A stretch of DNA of 64,000 nucleotides from Nonomuraea pusilla (lineage in GTDB: Bacteria; Actinomycetota; Actinomycetes; Streptosporangiales; Streptosporangiaceae), in assembly GCF_900109355.1 (NCBI RefSeq), contig NZ_FOBF01000017.1, positions 136,174-200,173 on the forward strand, written 5' to 3'. The stretch's first letter is position 1; each line of letters begins with the position of its first letter. Shown here piece by piece: positions 1 to 8,407 of the stretch. The translations under genes and the position numbers were made by a program. Under the pieces are notes generated by a model. That model was given only the letters and a program-made list of their open reading frames with translations, did no database searches and had not been told where the DNA came from.

Positions 1-1
1 C

Positions 2-361
2 CGCGCGGCGGCCGAGCGGCTGGCCGCCGAGGGCCGGTGGTCCGAGGCCGTCAGGGAACGCCTGCGGGCCATCGCCCGCGACCTGGAGGAACGCGCCCTC
101 GTCGACGGCATGCCGGGCCGCACGGCCGACGAGCTGGCCGCGGAGGCGGGGGTGGCGCTGCCCGCGTTCGCCGCCGAGCTGGCCGCCGCCGCCCGCTCCT
201 TCGACGACGTGACGTACGGCGGGGTGGAGGGCACGCAGGAGGCGTACCTGAGCATGAGCGACCTCGACGAGCGCCTGCGCCGGGCAAGGCCCGCGCCCCT
301 CGCCCCCGCCCACGCGGGCGCCGAGGGCGGCTCCGGCGCGACGGGAGGGGACACGCGGTGA
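2..361 (+). CDS. DUF4129 domain protein, C-terminal part (cut by window edge)
   Basis: The reading frame is open from the first bases and ends at TGA 359-361, giving the last 119 residues of a protein that begins outside the window. It reads as an arginine- and alanine-rich helical domain with AVRERLRAIARDLEER, then GRTADELAAEAG and FDDVTYGG, which is the pattern of the cytosolic C-terminal DUF4129 domain found in transmembrane proteins of this gene block. Its stop overlaps the GTG of the next gene, so the two are translationally coupled. Function is not known for the family; the neighbourhood of MoxR and DUF58 genes suggests a role in a membrane-associated maturation or transglutaminase-like system. 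Membrane segments would lie upstream and cannot be seen. Confidence 0.75.
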   Translation, partial: RAAAERLAAEGRWSEAVRERLRAIARDLEERALVDGMPGRTADELAAEAGVALPAFAAELAAAARSFDDVTYGGVEGTQEAYLSMSDLDERLRRARPAPLAPAHAGAEGGSGATGGDTR

Positions 362-1548
362 GCGCCGACCTGCGGCCCGTCGCGGCGCCGCCGGCGGGCG
401 GCGCGTCCGCCTCCGTCTCCCCCACGCTCCGCTCGACCTGGCGCGCCGGCCGGGTGGCCGCGCTGCTCGGGCTCGTCATCGTGCTGGCCGCCGCGCTCGG
501 CGTGCTGCTCGCCCCCGGCCAGCGCGAGTCGCGCTACCTCGACCCGGACGACACGTCGCTCGCCGGCTCGAAGGCGCTCGCCGAGCTGCTGCGCGCCCGC
601 GGCGTCACCGTCGACAGGGTCGACTCCGCCGAGGCGGCGGCGGCCAGCGCAGGGGGCGGCGACCGGCTGCTGCTGATCACCGACACCGTGTACGTCAACG
701 AGTTCCGCCTGGCGGCCGTCCCCGGCGACAAGCTCGTCGTGGGAGCCGTCCCCGGCCTGGAGGCGCTCGCCCCCGGCGTGCGGCCGCTCCCCGGCCAGCC
801 GCGCGAGCGCTCCCGCGAGCCAAGGTGCGACCTGCCCGGCGTCGCCGCCGCGGGCAGCGCGTACGTCGGCGGCACCGCCTTCGCCGGCCCTTCCGGCTCC
901 ACCGGCTGCTACCCGGCGGGCGATGGCCACGCCCTGGTGACGTACGAGCACGACGGCGGCAGGGTCACCGTGGTCGGCAGCGGCTCGTTCATGACGAACC
1001 AGCGCCTGGCCGAGGACGGCAACGCGGCGCTCGCGCTGAACCTCATCGGCACCGGCAAGCCCGTGACCTGGCTGGTGCGCCCCCAGACGCCTCCCGTCGG
1101 CGAGCTGCCCGGCACGCGTGGCGAGTCGATGTACGACCTGATGCCGGCCGGGGTCGGGTGGGCCGTGCTCATGGGCTGCCTGTCGGTGGCGCTGGTGGCG
1201 TTCTGGCGGGGCAGGCGTCTCGGGCCGGTGGTCGCGGAACGGCTGCCCGTCGTCGTGCGCGCGGCCGAGACCGTCGAGGGCCGCGGGCGGCTCTACCGGG
1301 CCAGGCGGGCCAGGGAGCGGGCGGCGGGCGCGCTGCGGGCGGGCACGATCGACAGGCTCACGCCGAGGCTCGGCCTCGCCCCGGGCGCGGGCGGGCACGA
1401 GGTCGTCGCGGCGCTGGCGGCACGCACGGGGCAGGACCCGCACCAGGTCGGCTCCGCGCTGTACGGCCCGCCGCCCGGCGACGACGCCGGGCTCGTCGCC
1501 CTGGCCCGATACTTGGACTTCATCGAAAGGCAGGTCAGTGAACTCTGA
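358..1548 (+). CDS. DUF4350 domain-containing membrane protein
   Basis: A 396-residue protein. GTG 358 is chosen because it overlaps the preceding stop (GTGA). A short cytosolic N-terminus is followed by a membrane segment around residues 35-55, an extracytoplasmic domain carrying the typical DUF4350 opening (SLAGSKALAELLRARGV, then DRLLLITDT), a second membrane segment near residue 270 (GWAVLMGCLSVALVAFW) and a basic cytosolic tail. DUF4350 resembles GldG/ThuA-like ligand-binding folds, but no enzymatic role is established. It overlaps moxR by 11 bases and belongs to the DUF4129-DUF4350-MoxR-DUF58 operon, matching the order I recall for M. tuberculosis Rv3691-Rv3693. Confidence 0.85.
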   Translation: MSADLRPVAAPPAGGASASVSPTLRSTWRAGRVAALLGLVIVLAAALGVLLAPGQRESRYLDPDDTSLAGSKALAELLRARGVTVDRVDSAEAAAASAGGGDRLLLITDTVYVNEFRLAAVPGDKLVVGAVPGLEALAPGVRPLPGQPRERSREPRCDLPGVAAAGSAYVGGTAFAGPSGSTGCYPAGDGHALVTYEHDGGRVTVVGSGSFMTNQRLAEDGNAALALNLIGTGKPVTWLVRPQTPPVGELPGTRGESMYDLMPAGVGWAVLMGCLSVALVAFWRGRRLGPVVAERLPVVVRAAETVEGRGRLYRARRARERAAGALRAGTIDRLTPRLGLAPGAGGHEVVAALAARTGQDPHQVGSALYGPPPGDDAGLVALARYLDFIERQVSEL

Positions 1549-2518
1549 GGAGACTTTCCGCGTCACCGGCTCGGCCGACGCCGCGAGAGAGGCGCTGGGC
1601 GCGCTGCGCGCCGAGGTGTCCAAGGCCGTGGTGGGCCAGGACGCGGTGGTGACGGGGCTGGTCATCGCGCTGCTGTGCAGGGGGCACGTGCTGCTCGAAG
1701 GCGTGCCGGGCGTGGCCAAGACGCTGATGGTGCGCACGCTGGCGGCGGCCCTGTCGCTCGACTTCAAGCGGGTGCAGTTCACGCCCGACCTCATGCCGGG
1801 CGACGTCACCGGCTCCCTGGTCTACGACACGAGGACCGCCGAGTTCGAGTTCCGCGAGGGGCCCGTCTTCACCAACCTGCTGCTCGCCGACGAGATCAAC
1901 AGGACGCCGCCGAAGACGCAGGCGGCGCTGCTGGAGGCGATGGAGGAGCGGCAGGTCAGCGTCGAGGGCTCTGCCAGGGCGCTGCCCGACCCGTTCGTGG
2001 TGTGCGCGACGCAGAACCCCGTCGAGTACGAGGGCACGTACCAGCTGCCGGAGGCGCAGCTCGACCGGTTCCTGCTCAAGCTGACCGTGCCGCTGCCGCC
2101 GCGCGAGCACGAGATCGCGGTGCTGGAGCGGCACGCCAGGGGCTTCGACCCGCGCGACCTGTCGGAGGTCAAGGCCGTGGCCACGGCCGACGACCTGGCG
2201 GCCGGCCGTGAGGCGGTGTCGCGGGTGCACGTCGCGCCCGAGGTGCTCGGCTACATCGTGGACGTGGCCAGGGCCACCAGGATGTCGCCGTCGCTCCAGC
2301 TCGGCGTGTCACCGCGCGGCGCGACGGCCCTGCTGGCGGCCTCGCGGGCGTGGGCGTGGCTGTCGGGGCGGCCGTACGTGACGCCCGACGACGTGAAGGC
2401 GCTGGCCAGGCCGGCGCTGCGGCACCGGGTGCAGCTGCGCCCCGAGGCGGAGCTGGAGGGCGCGACCTCCGACGGCCTGCTCGACGGCATCCTGGCGTCG
2501 GTCCCGGTCCCGCGCTGA
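1538..2518 (+). CDS. MoxR-family AAA+ ATPase
   Basis: A 326-residue cytosolic AAA+ ATPase of the MoxR/RavA group, regarded as a chaperone that works with VWA or DUF58 partner proteins. The Walker A region is visible as GVPGVAKT (about residue 56), Walker B as LLLADEINR (about residue 118), and the sensor region as ATQNPVEYEGTYQLPEAQLDRF; the C-terminal lid follows. The length is normal. The GTG start lies 11 bases inside the previous gene with a GAAAGG ribosome-binding site just upstream, and the stop overlaps the ATG of the DUF58 gene, so expression is coupled with its likely client. The substrate is unknown. Confidence 0.93.
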   Translation: MNSEETFRVTGSADAAREALGALRAEVSKAVVGQDAVVTGLVIALLCRGHVLLEGVPGVAKTLMVRTLAAALSLDFKRVQFTPDLMPGDVTGSLVYDTRTAEFEFREGPVFTNLLLADEINRTPPKTQAALLEAMEERQVSVEGSARALPDPFVVCATQNPVEYEGTYQLPEAQLDRFLLKLTVPLPPREHEIAVLERHARGFDPRDLSEVKAVATADDLAAGREAVSRVHVAPEVLGYIVDVARATRMSPSLQLGVSPRGATALLAASRAWAWLSGRPYVTPDDVKALARPALRHRVQLRPEAELEGATSDGLLDGILASVPVPR

Positions 2519-3903
2519 TGGCTCTGACGGGACGCGCCGGGCTCGTCGCGGCGCTCGGGATCGTGGTCGTGCTGCTCGCGCCCGTGCCCGGCGCGGCGGT
2601 GGCCGGCGTGTGCCTGCTGCTGGCCGCCGCGATCGTCGTGGACCTGGTGTTCGCGGGGGCGGTGCGGCCGCTGCGCTTCCACCGGTCGGGCGACACGCTC
2701 GTCCGGCTGGGCGGGCGGGCCTCGGTCGAGCTGATCGTGGAGAATCCGGGCGGCCGGCGGGTGCGGGGCGTGCTCAGGGACGCCTGGCCGCCCTCCGCGG
2801 GGGCGGGCCCCCGCCTGATCCCGCTGGACGTGCCGGCCGGCGAGCGCCGCAAGGTGGTCGTGACGCTGGAGCCGACCCGGCGCGGCGACCGGTCGTCGGT
2901 GGCGGTGACGGTGCGTTCTGTCGGCCCGCTGGGCCTGGCCGCCCGCCAGGGCACGCACCGGGCGCCGTGGTCGGTGCGGGTGCTGCCGCCGTTCCTGTCG
3001 CGCAAGCACCTGCCGTCCAGGCTGACCAGGCTGCGCGAGCTGGAGGGCCAGCACCCGGCCCTGGTACGCGGCCAGGGCACCGAGTTCGACTCGCTGCGCG
3101 AGTACGTGGTGGGCGACGACGTGCGCTCCATCGACTGGCGGGCCACGGCGCGCCGGCATGACGTGGTGGTGCGCACCTGGCGTCCCGAGCGTGACCGCCG
3201 GGTGCTCATCGTGCTCGACACGGGACGCACGTCGGCGGGCCGCGTGGGCGACGCGCCGGTGCCGCTGGCCGGGGCGGTCGCGCAGGGCGGCGGGCTGCTG
3301 CCCAGCTCCGCCCCGCCTTCGGCGGCGCGCGCGGTGCCGGGCTGGCCGCGGCTCGACTGGTCGATGGACGCGGCGCTGCTGCTGGCCGCGCTCGCCGCCC
3401 GCGCCGGGGACCAGGTGGACTTCCTCGCCTACGACAGGTCGGTACGCGCCTGGGTGAGCGGCGCGTCGCGCACGGAGCTGCTGCCGTCGATGGTGAACGC
3501 CATGGCGCCGATCGAGGCGGAGCTCGTCGAGGCCGACGCGCAGGGCATGGTGGCGGCCGTCCTGTCGCGGGCCAGGCGGCGGTGCCTGGTGGTGCTGCTC
3601 ACCGACCTGAACGGCGCGGCGCTGGACGAGGGGCTCATGCCGGTGCTCCCCCAGTTGTCCTCGCGGCACCTGGTGCTGGTGGCCGGCATCTCCGACCCTC
3701 GGCTGGCGGCCATGGCGGCGGCGCGCGGCTCCGCCGAGGAGGTGTACGACGCGGCGGCGGCCGAGCACGCGCGGCTGGAACGCCGGCGCATCACGGCCAG
3801 GCTGCGGCGGCACGGCGTCGAGGTCGTGGACGCGCCGCCCGACGACATAGCGCCGGCGCTGGCCGACGCCTACCTCGCGCTGAAGGCGGCGGGCCGCCTG
3901 TAA
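2518..3903 (+). CDS. DUF58 domain protein (VWA-like MoxR partner)
   Basis: A 461-residue protein. Two hydrophobic segments at residues 5-45 anchor the N-terminus. The DUF58 signature lies near residue 190-210 (EFDSLREYVVGDDVRSIDWRA), followed by a VWA-like beta-alpha fold (VLIVLDTG, then CLVVLLTDLNG). The ATG overlaps the moxR stop as ATGA. An insertion around residues 240-285 (small, Pro/Ser/Ala-rich) is longer than I expect for the family. Paired MoxR-DUF58 proteins are thought to assemble or activate membrane complexes; the exact role is unknown. The gene converges with the SpoIIM-like gene, 30 bases away. Confidence 0.9.
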   Translation: MALTGRAGLVAALGIVVVLLAPVPGAAVAGVCLLLAAAIVVDLVFAGAVRPLRFHRSGDTLVRLGGRASVELIVENPGGRRVRGVLRDAWPPSAGAGPRLIPLDVPAGERRKVVVTLEPTRRGDRSSVAVTVRSVGPLGLAARQGTHRAPWSVRVLPPFLSRKHLPSRLTRLRELEGQHPALVRGQGTEFDSLREYVVGDDVRSIDWRATARRHDVVVRTWRPERDRRVLIVLDTGRTSAGRVGDAPVPLAGAVAQGGGLLPSSAPPSAARAVPGWPRLDWSMDAALLLAALAARAGDQVDFLAYDRSVRAWVSGASRTELLPSMVNAMAPIEAELVEADAQGMVAAVLSRARRRCLVVLLTDLNGAALDEGLMPVLPQLSSRHLVLVAGISDPRLAAMAAARGSAEEVYDAAAAEHARLERRRITARLRRHGVEVVDAPPDDIAPALADAYLALKAAGRL

Positions 3904-3933
3904 AGGGGCCGACTGTCAAAGGGACGGTGGCGG

Positions 3934-4926
3934 TCAGGCGGTGGGGGCGACGTCGGGTGCCCGTTCGACGTCGCCGGTCTCGTCCTGGCGCAGCGCGCGC
4001 CGCCCGAAGACGATCACGTACGCGAGGAAGGCGGCCTCGGCGAGCACGCCGATGCCGACCCGCACCGCCGTGGGCAGCCCGGACGGCGTCACGAACGCCT
4101 CCAGCAGGCCGGACACGAACAGCACGGCGACGAGCCCGAGCGCCACGGCGATGACGGCCCGCCCCTGCTCGGCGAGCGCGTCGAGGCGGCGGCGCGGCCC
4201 TGGGTCGATGACCGTCCAGCCGAGGCGCATGCCCACGGCGGCCGCCAGGAAGACGGCGGTCAGCTCCAGCAGGCCGTGCGGGGTGATGAGGCCGAAGAAG
4301 ATGTCCAGCTTGCCCCTGGACGCCATGAGCCCGCCGGAGATGCCGACGTTGGCGGCGTTCGAGTAGAGCACGAGCGGGATCGGGATGCCGAGGAAGATGG
4401 CGTAGATGATGACCTGCGCCGACACCCAGGCGTTGTTGACCCACACCCGGCTGGCGAAGGACGCGGCCGGGTTCTCGGAGTAGTAGTCGGCGAAGTCGTG
4501 GTCGACGAGCTGGGCGATCTCGTCGGGCGACGCGATGGACGCCTGCACCCGTGGGTCGCCCGCGACCCACGCGCCGAGCGCCCAGGACACCGCCAGGAAC
4601 GCCAGCGCGGTGGCCAGCCACCACCAGCGCGCCCGGTAGGCCACCACCGGGAACGACACGGTGAAGAACCGCGTGAACTCCCGCCAGGCGGGCGTGTGGG
4701 CCCCGGTGACGGCGGACCTGGCCCTGGCGACGAGCGCGGAGAGCCGGCCCGCCAGCATCGCGTCGGCCGACGACGACCGCACGATCGACAGATGCGTGGA
4801 CACCCTCTGGTACAGCTCGACCAGTTCGTCCACCTCCGCGCCCGTGAGGGACGAGCGGTTCTTCACCAGGTGGTCGAGCCGGTCCCAGGCCGGGCGGTGC
4901 GCCGTGACGAACGCGTCGATGTCCAC
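3934..4926 (-). CDS. Stage II sporulation protein M-like membrane protein (DUF95)
   Basis: A 330-residue polytopic protein. The N-terminal 100 residues are soluble and helical (DAFVTAHRPAWDRLDHLVK), followed by about five membrane segments starting near residue 100, including the family motif NAWVSAQVIIYAIFLGIPIP and a glycine-rich FFGLITPHGLLEL region, both characteristic of the SpoIIM family. In Bacillus SpoIIM is part of the DMP complex for engulfment; the actinobacterial homologue beside MoxR/DUF58 has no settled role. The start is a GTG preceded by a CACAAT element (4933-4938, minus strand) six bases away, suggesting leaderless transcription. It is divergent from the RDD gene. Confidence 0.88.
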   Translation of the reverse strand: MDIDAFVTAHRPAWDRLDHLVKNRSSLTGAEVDELVELYQRVSTHLSIVRSSSADAMLAGRLSALVARARSAVTGAHTPAWREFTRFFTVSFPVVAYRARWWWLATALAFLAVSWALGAWVAGDPRVQASIASPDEIAQLVDHDFADYYSENPAASFASRVWVNNAWVSAQVIIYAIFLGIPIPLVLYSNAANVGISGGLMASRGKLDIFFGLITPHGLLELTAVFLAAAVGMRLGWTVIDPGPRRRLDALAEQGRAVIAVALGLVAVLFVSGLLEAFVTPSGLPTAVRVGIGVLAEAAFLAYVIVFGRRALRQDETGDVERAPDVAPTA

Positions 4927-4965
4927 CCGACCATTGTGGCCGCTCGATCACCCGGGCATTGCCGT

Positions 4966-4971
4966 TAGGCT
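4966..4971 (+). promoter_or_regulatory. Candidate -10 element (TAGGCT) for the RDD gene
   Basis: TAGGCT fits the actinobacterial TAnnnT -10 pattern and lies exactly six bases before ATG 4978. No Shine-Dalgarno is visible between them, so the mRNA is probably leaderless. The same spacing recurs before several genes of this window. No convincing -35 box is seen. Confidence 0.5.
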
Positions 4972-4977
4972 CCACAT

Positions 4978-6015
4978 ATGTCAGAGGTTGTGACGGGGGA
5001 CGCGGTCGTCGTCGAGGTGCGCATCGCCCAGATGCCGTCCAGGGCCGTGGCCATCATCATCGACATGGTGGTGCAGTTCACCATCCTCATCGCGGCGTAC
5101 ATGCTGCTCGGGGCGTTCTCCGCGATCTCCGACACGGCGTTCTCCGGCGCGGTCATGATCGTGCTCGTGGTGCTGGTGCTCGTCGGCTACCCCGTGCTCT
5201 TCGAGACGCTGACGCGGGGCCGCAGCCTCGGCAAGCTGGCGATGGGCCTGCGGGTGGTCGGCGACGACGGCAGCCCCGAGCGCTTCCGGCAGGCGCTGTT
5301 CCGCGGGCTGGCCGGGGTGATGGAGTTCTGGATGTTCTCCGGCGCGCCCGCGCTGATCTCGTCGCTGGTGTCGCAGCGGGGCAAGCGGCTCGGCGACATC
5401 TTCTCCGGGACGATCGTGATCTCCGAGCGGCTGCCGAGCGACGGCGGGCAGGTCGTCCTCATGCCGCCGCCGCTCGCCGGGTGGGCGGCCACGCTGGAGC
5501 TGTCCCAGTTGCCCGAGGAGGTCGTGGCCGCGGCCAGGCAGTACCTGACGCGCTGGCACGACCTGTCGCCGCGGGTCCAGCACGAGATGGGGGTGCGCAT
5601 CGCGACGCAGGTGGCGGCGTACGTCTCGCCGGCGCCGCCGGCCGGGGTGCCGCCGCACGCGTACCTGAGCGCCGTCCTGGCGGAGCGGCGCAGGCGCGAG
5701 GAGGCCCGCCTGGCCCGGGGCTCGGCCCGGGCCCCCTACGCGGGCTCCGCACCGGCGCCCGCCTACCCGCCGCACTCCGTGCAGTCCACGCGGGCGCCGT
5801 ACGGTCCGTCTGGCCCGTACGCCGAGCCGGGCCCGCCGCCGCAGGCGTGGCCCACGCAGCCGCAGGCGGGGCCCACGCAGCCGCAGGCGGGGCCCACGCA
5901 GCCGCAGGCGGGGCCCACGCAGCCGCAGCCTTATCACGGCCAGGGGCGGCCGGCGGGCGGCCGGTTGCCTGAGCCGCCGGCGGCCACCCCTGGCGGGTTC
6001 GTCCCGCCGCAGTGA
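4978..6015 (+). CDS. RDD family membrane protein with repetitive Pro/Gln tail
   Basis: A 345-residue protein with an N-terminal RDD domain of roughly 160 residues containing three to four membrane segments (VVQFTILIAAYMLLG; VMIVLVVLVLVGYPVLFETL), the typical GRSLGKLAMGLRVV motif, and the closing QRGKRLGDIFSGTIV motif. Residues about 165-245 form a soluble helical region. The last 100 residues are low-complexity (Pro, Ala, Gln, Tyr), including four QPQAGPT copies. RDD proteins are proposed transporters or ion-exchange components. The position beside the SpoIIM-like gene is the usual one for this block. Confidence 0.88.
   Translation: MSEVVTGDAVVVEVRIAQMPSRAVAIIIDMVVQFTILIAAYMLLGAFSAISDTAFSGAVMIVLVVLVLVGYPVLFETLTRGRSLGKLAMGLRVVGDDGSPERFRQALFRGLAGVMEFWMFSGAPALISSLVSQRGKRLGDIFSGTIVISERLPSDGGQVVLMPPPLAGWAATLELSQLPEEVVAAARQYLTRWHDLSPRVQHEMGVRIATQVAAYVSPAPPAGVPPHAYLSAVLAERRRREEARLARGSARAPYAGSAPAPAYPPHSVQSTRAPYGPSGPYAEPGPPPQAWPTQPQAGPTQPQAGPTQPQAGPTQPQPYHGQGRPAGGRLPEPPAATPGGFVPPQ
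5851..5931 (+). repeat. 21-bp tandem repeat in the RDD gene tail
   Basis: Four copies, the last partial, of a 21-base unit beginning cccacgcagccgcaggcg, starting at 5851, 5872, 5893 and 5914. They encode a repeated seven-residue TQPQAGP block in the disordered tail. Copy number is likely variable between strains. Confidence 0.9.
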
Positions 6016-6044
6016 GCGGGTCACCGCGGCGGGCGCTCGTGGCT

Positions 6045-6102
6045 TCCGCCGCCCCCGGCGGAGCGGCGGCCGCCGGGCTCCCGGTGGAAGGAACCCGGCG
6101 GC
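6045..6102. terminator. Hairpins between convergent RDD and LVIVD genes
   Basis: Two stem-loops fill the 93-base gap between convergent stops: TCCGCC/GGCGGA (6045-6050 with 6057-6062) and a nine-base stem gccgccggg/cccggcggc (6069-6077 with 6094-6102). There is no T-tract, as is common in actinomycetes, and the pair could end transcription from both sides. Confidence 0.45.
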
Positions 6103-6108
6103 ACGGGG

Positions 6109-7524
6109 TCACTGCCCGCCGGGCACGCCCCTGCCGTGCTCCGGGTACGAGCCCTGGGTCTGCGCGTTGAGCAGGTCCATCTTCACGCTGTTGGCCTGGT
6201 TCGTCCGGGGGTCGTTGAGCTTGAGGACGTCCAGCCCGAGGTTGAAGTCGGAGCCGTAGATGTAGCCGTTGTAGTAGTACGCCGACCAGAAGCCGCCGTC
6301 GAGGGGCGGGGCGGTGTTGTCGGGGCCGCGCTCGAAGAACGCGATCTCCTGCGGGTGGGCCGAGTCGGTGAAGTCCACGACCGAGATGCCGCCCTGGTAC
6401 CACGCCTGGACCATGATGTCGCGGCCCTTGACCGGGATCAGCGAGCCGTTGTGGGCGACGCAGTTCTCGCTGTCGGCCTGGTGCCGCCCGATCTTGAAGT
6501 AGCCCTTGCGCACCAGCTGGCCGCCGGCGATGTCGTAGTAGGCGTTGGCGCCCTTGTTCGCGCCGATGGCCTCGTTGCAGGTGGCGCGGGTGCCGCCGCC
6601 CAGCTCGTCGGTGAAGACGACCTTCGTGCCGTCGTTGTTGAACGTGGCCGAGTGCCAGAAGGCGAAGTTCTCCAGGTCGCGGACGGTCGCCGTCACCTTC
6701 GGGTGCTCGCGGTCGGAGATGTCCAGGAGGATGCCGTCACCCATGCAGGCGCCGGCGGCGATGTCCTTCTCCGGGTACGCGGTGATGTCGTGGCAGCCGG
6801 TCGTCTCCGACTTGCCGTACGGGTACGGCAGCTTCACACCGCCGTAGCCGCCGCCGTCTTCCGCGGGGAACAGGACGGGCGTCGCGATGACGCTGGCCGC
6901 CGTCGGGTTGTTCAGCGGCACCTTGACGATCGAGATCAGGTCGTGGGGCTTCTGGCAGTCCGGGTAGTTGTCGCTCGGCCCGTACGACGAGATGTACAGG
7001 TAGACGTTCTCGCCGGTCTTGTCGGGGATGAGGGTGTTGGTGTGGGAGCCGCAGTTCGTCTCGACCGACTTGATGTACTTCGGCGCGGACTTGTCGGAGA
7101 CGTCGAAGATGCGGATGCCCTCCCACGAGGACTTCTCGGCCGCCGTCTGGGAGTGGCTGTTGCACGAGTCGTCGTTGCGCGAGGAGTCGACCGACCCGAA
7201 CAGCAGGTTCCCGTACACCGACATGTCCATCTGGCCGCCGGGGCAGACGACGGAGCTGACCAGGGAGGTCTTGCGCGGGTTCTTGATGTCGTAGATGGAG
7301 AAGCCGTAGTAGTTGCCGACGTAGGCGTAGTCGCCCTGGAAGGCCATGTCGGTGTGGATGTCGGCGAGCGCCTCGGGCTTGGGGACGTTCGCGACGTGGC
7401 TGATGTTGGGGCTCATGACGATCTCGCCGGGGGCCGGGATGTCGGCGGCCTGGGCGGGGAGCGTCACTCCGGCGGCGGCCACGAAGGCCGCGAGGAGCGT
7501 GAGGACCCTGCGGGGGGTTAACAC
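6109..7524 (-). CDS. Secreted LVIVD-repeat (beta-propeller-like) protein
   Basis: A 471-residue secreted protein. I place the start at GTG 7524 because a perfect AGGAGG (7534-7539, minus strand) lies nine bases upstream; the residues then begin VLTPRRVLTLLAAFVAAAG with a clear signal peptide ending PAQAADIPAPG. The mature part is a series of about 60-residue repeats containing YAYVGNYYGFSIYDIKNP, RIFDVSDKSAPKYIKSV, LLDISDREHPKVTATV and GISVVDFTDSAHPQEIAFF, the LVIVD repeat pattern expected to form a beta-propeller. No catalytic residues can be assigned. It is divergent from a DUF305 lipoprotein, which suggests a joint extracytoplasmic function, possibly metal- or stress-related. Confidence 0.85.
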   Translation of the reverse strand: MLTPRRVLTLLAAFVAAAGVTLPAQAADIPAPGEIVMSPNISHVANVPKPEALADIHTDMAFQGDYAYVGNYYGFSIYDIKNPRKTSLVSSVVCPGGQMDMSVYGNLLFGSVDSSRNDDSCNSHSQTAAEKSSWEGIRIFDVSDKSAPKYIKSVETNCGSHTNTLIPDKTGENVYLYISSYGPSDNYPDCQKPHDLISIVKVPLNNPTAASVIATPVLFPAEDGGGYGGVKLPYPYGKSETTGCHDITAYPEKDIAAGACMGDGILLDISDREHPKVTATVRDLENFAFWHSATFNNDGTKVVFTDELGGGTRATCNEAIGANKGANAYYDIAGGQLVRKGYFKIGRHQADSENCVAHNGSLIPVKGRDIMVQAWYQGGISVVDFTDSAHPQEIAFFERGPDNTAPPLDGGFWSAYYYNGYIYGSDFNLGLDVLKLNDPRTNQANSVKMDLLNAQTQGSYPEHGRGVPGGQ

Positions 7525-7692
7525 CGGGTGAAACCTCCTATAAAGGGGGCATAAATTGACCACATCGTGCTTCATCCCGACGTGTCCCGCCAGCGTGCAA
7601 CATGTCAAATTTTATTTCGATTCATCCTCTTTTAATGATCAACCTTCTGTCCTAGAGTGCGCATTCTCCACCGCGACAGTCAGGGAGGCCGG
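7525..7692. promoter_or_regulatory. AT-rich divergent promoter region (LVIVD / DUF305)
   Basis: The spacer between the divergent starts is clearly AT-richer than its surroundings, with the stretch near 7605-7640 (aaattttatttcgattcatc) standing out. It contains the AGGAGG site for the minus-strand gene and AGGGAGG (7682-7688) for the plus-strand gene. Two promoters and possibly a shared operator are expected, but I cannot define a specific site. Confidence 0.45.
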
Positions 7693-8325
7693 GTGCGAGC
7701 CGCGCTCATCGCCGTCACGGGCACGGTGTTAGCCCTCGCGGGCTGCAGTTCGGGGGCGGCGCAGCCGCCCCGGGCCGACTCGACGGCCCCGGTCCTCGCG
7801 CCGGGCCGGCCCGGCGAGCAGGCGCGGACGCTGTCACCGGGCGAGGCCGCCACCGCCGTGCCGGGGCCCACGGCGAACGCCGCCGACATCACCTACGTCC
7901 AGGACATGATCGTCCATCACCGTCAGGCGCTCGACATGGCCGTCCTCGCCCCGAGCCGGGCGGCGTCCGCGCAGCTCAAGACCCTGGCCGACCGGATCAA
8001 GGCGGCCCAGGGGCCCGAGATCCAGTACATGACGACCTGGCTGCGTGGGCAGGACCAGGCGGTGCCCGACCACCACGCCGGGCACGAGGGCATGCCCGGC
8101 ATGGCGACGCCCGAGCAGATGGAGGCGCTGAAGGCGGCCCAGGGCGAGGAGTTCGACAGGCTGTTCCTGCAGCTCATGATCAGACATCACGAGGGCGCGA
8201 TCACGATGTCGGAGCAGGTGCTGCTCAAGGGCTCGCACGTCAAGATCGAGGAACTGGCGACCGACGTCAGCGTGACCCAGGCGGCCGAGATCCGCCGCAT
8301 GCAGGAGATGCAGGCGAAGAGCTGA
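7693..8325 (+). CDS. DUF305 family lipoprotein
   Basis: A 210-residue lipoprotein when started at GTG 7693, which places AGGGAGG four bases upstream and gives a compact signal peptide with lipobox LALAGC; a start 36 bases earlier is also open. After a Pro/Ala linker comes the DUF305 four-helix domain with its two His-rich signatures: YVQDMIVHHRQALDMA and LMIRHHEGAITMSEQ, plus a methionine- and histidine-rich loop DHHAGHEGMPGM. These His/Met motifs are ferritin-like and fit metal, perhaps copper, binding outside the cell; that is inference. The divergent neighbour is an LVIVD-repeat protein. Confidence 0.88.
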   Translation: MRAALIAVTGTVLALAGCSSGAAQPPRADSTAPVLAPGRPGEQARTLSPGEAATAVPGPTANAADITYVQDMIVHHRQALDMAVLAPSRAASAQLKTLADRIKAAQGPEIQYMTTWLRGQDQAVPDHHAGHEGMPGMATPEQMEALKAAQGEEFDRLFLQLMIRHHEGAITMSEQVLLKGSHVKIEELATDVSVTQAAEIRRMQEMQAKS

Positions 8326-8333
8326 CCACCCCG

Positions 8334-8351
8334 CGCAGGGGCCGCCCTGCG
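8334..8351 (+). terminator. Hairpin after the DUF305 gene
   Basis: CGCAGGG (8334-8340), GCCG loop, CCCTGCG (8345-8351): a perfect seven-base stem nine bases after the stop. It may serve both convergent genes. No T-run follows. Confidence 0.5.
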
Positions 8352-8407
8352 GCAGGAGCCCCCTTCCGCCCGGCCCTTCCGGCGGGCCTTCCGTGAGGCC
8401 GCCTGTT

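Noticed and set aside
2251..3813. 520-codon minus-strand frame over moxR and the DUF58 gene
   Set aside because: Composition is Arg/His/Pro-rich without motifs, a typical shadow of high-GC codons; the plus-strand genes are certain.
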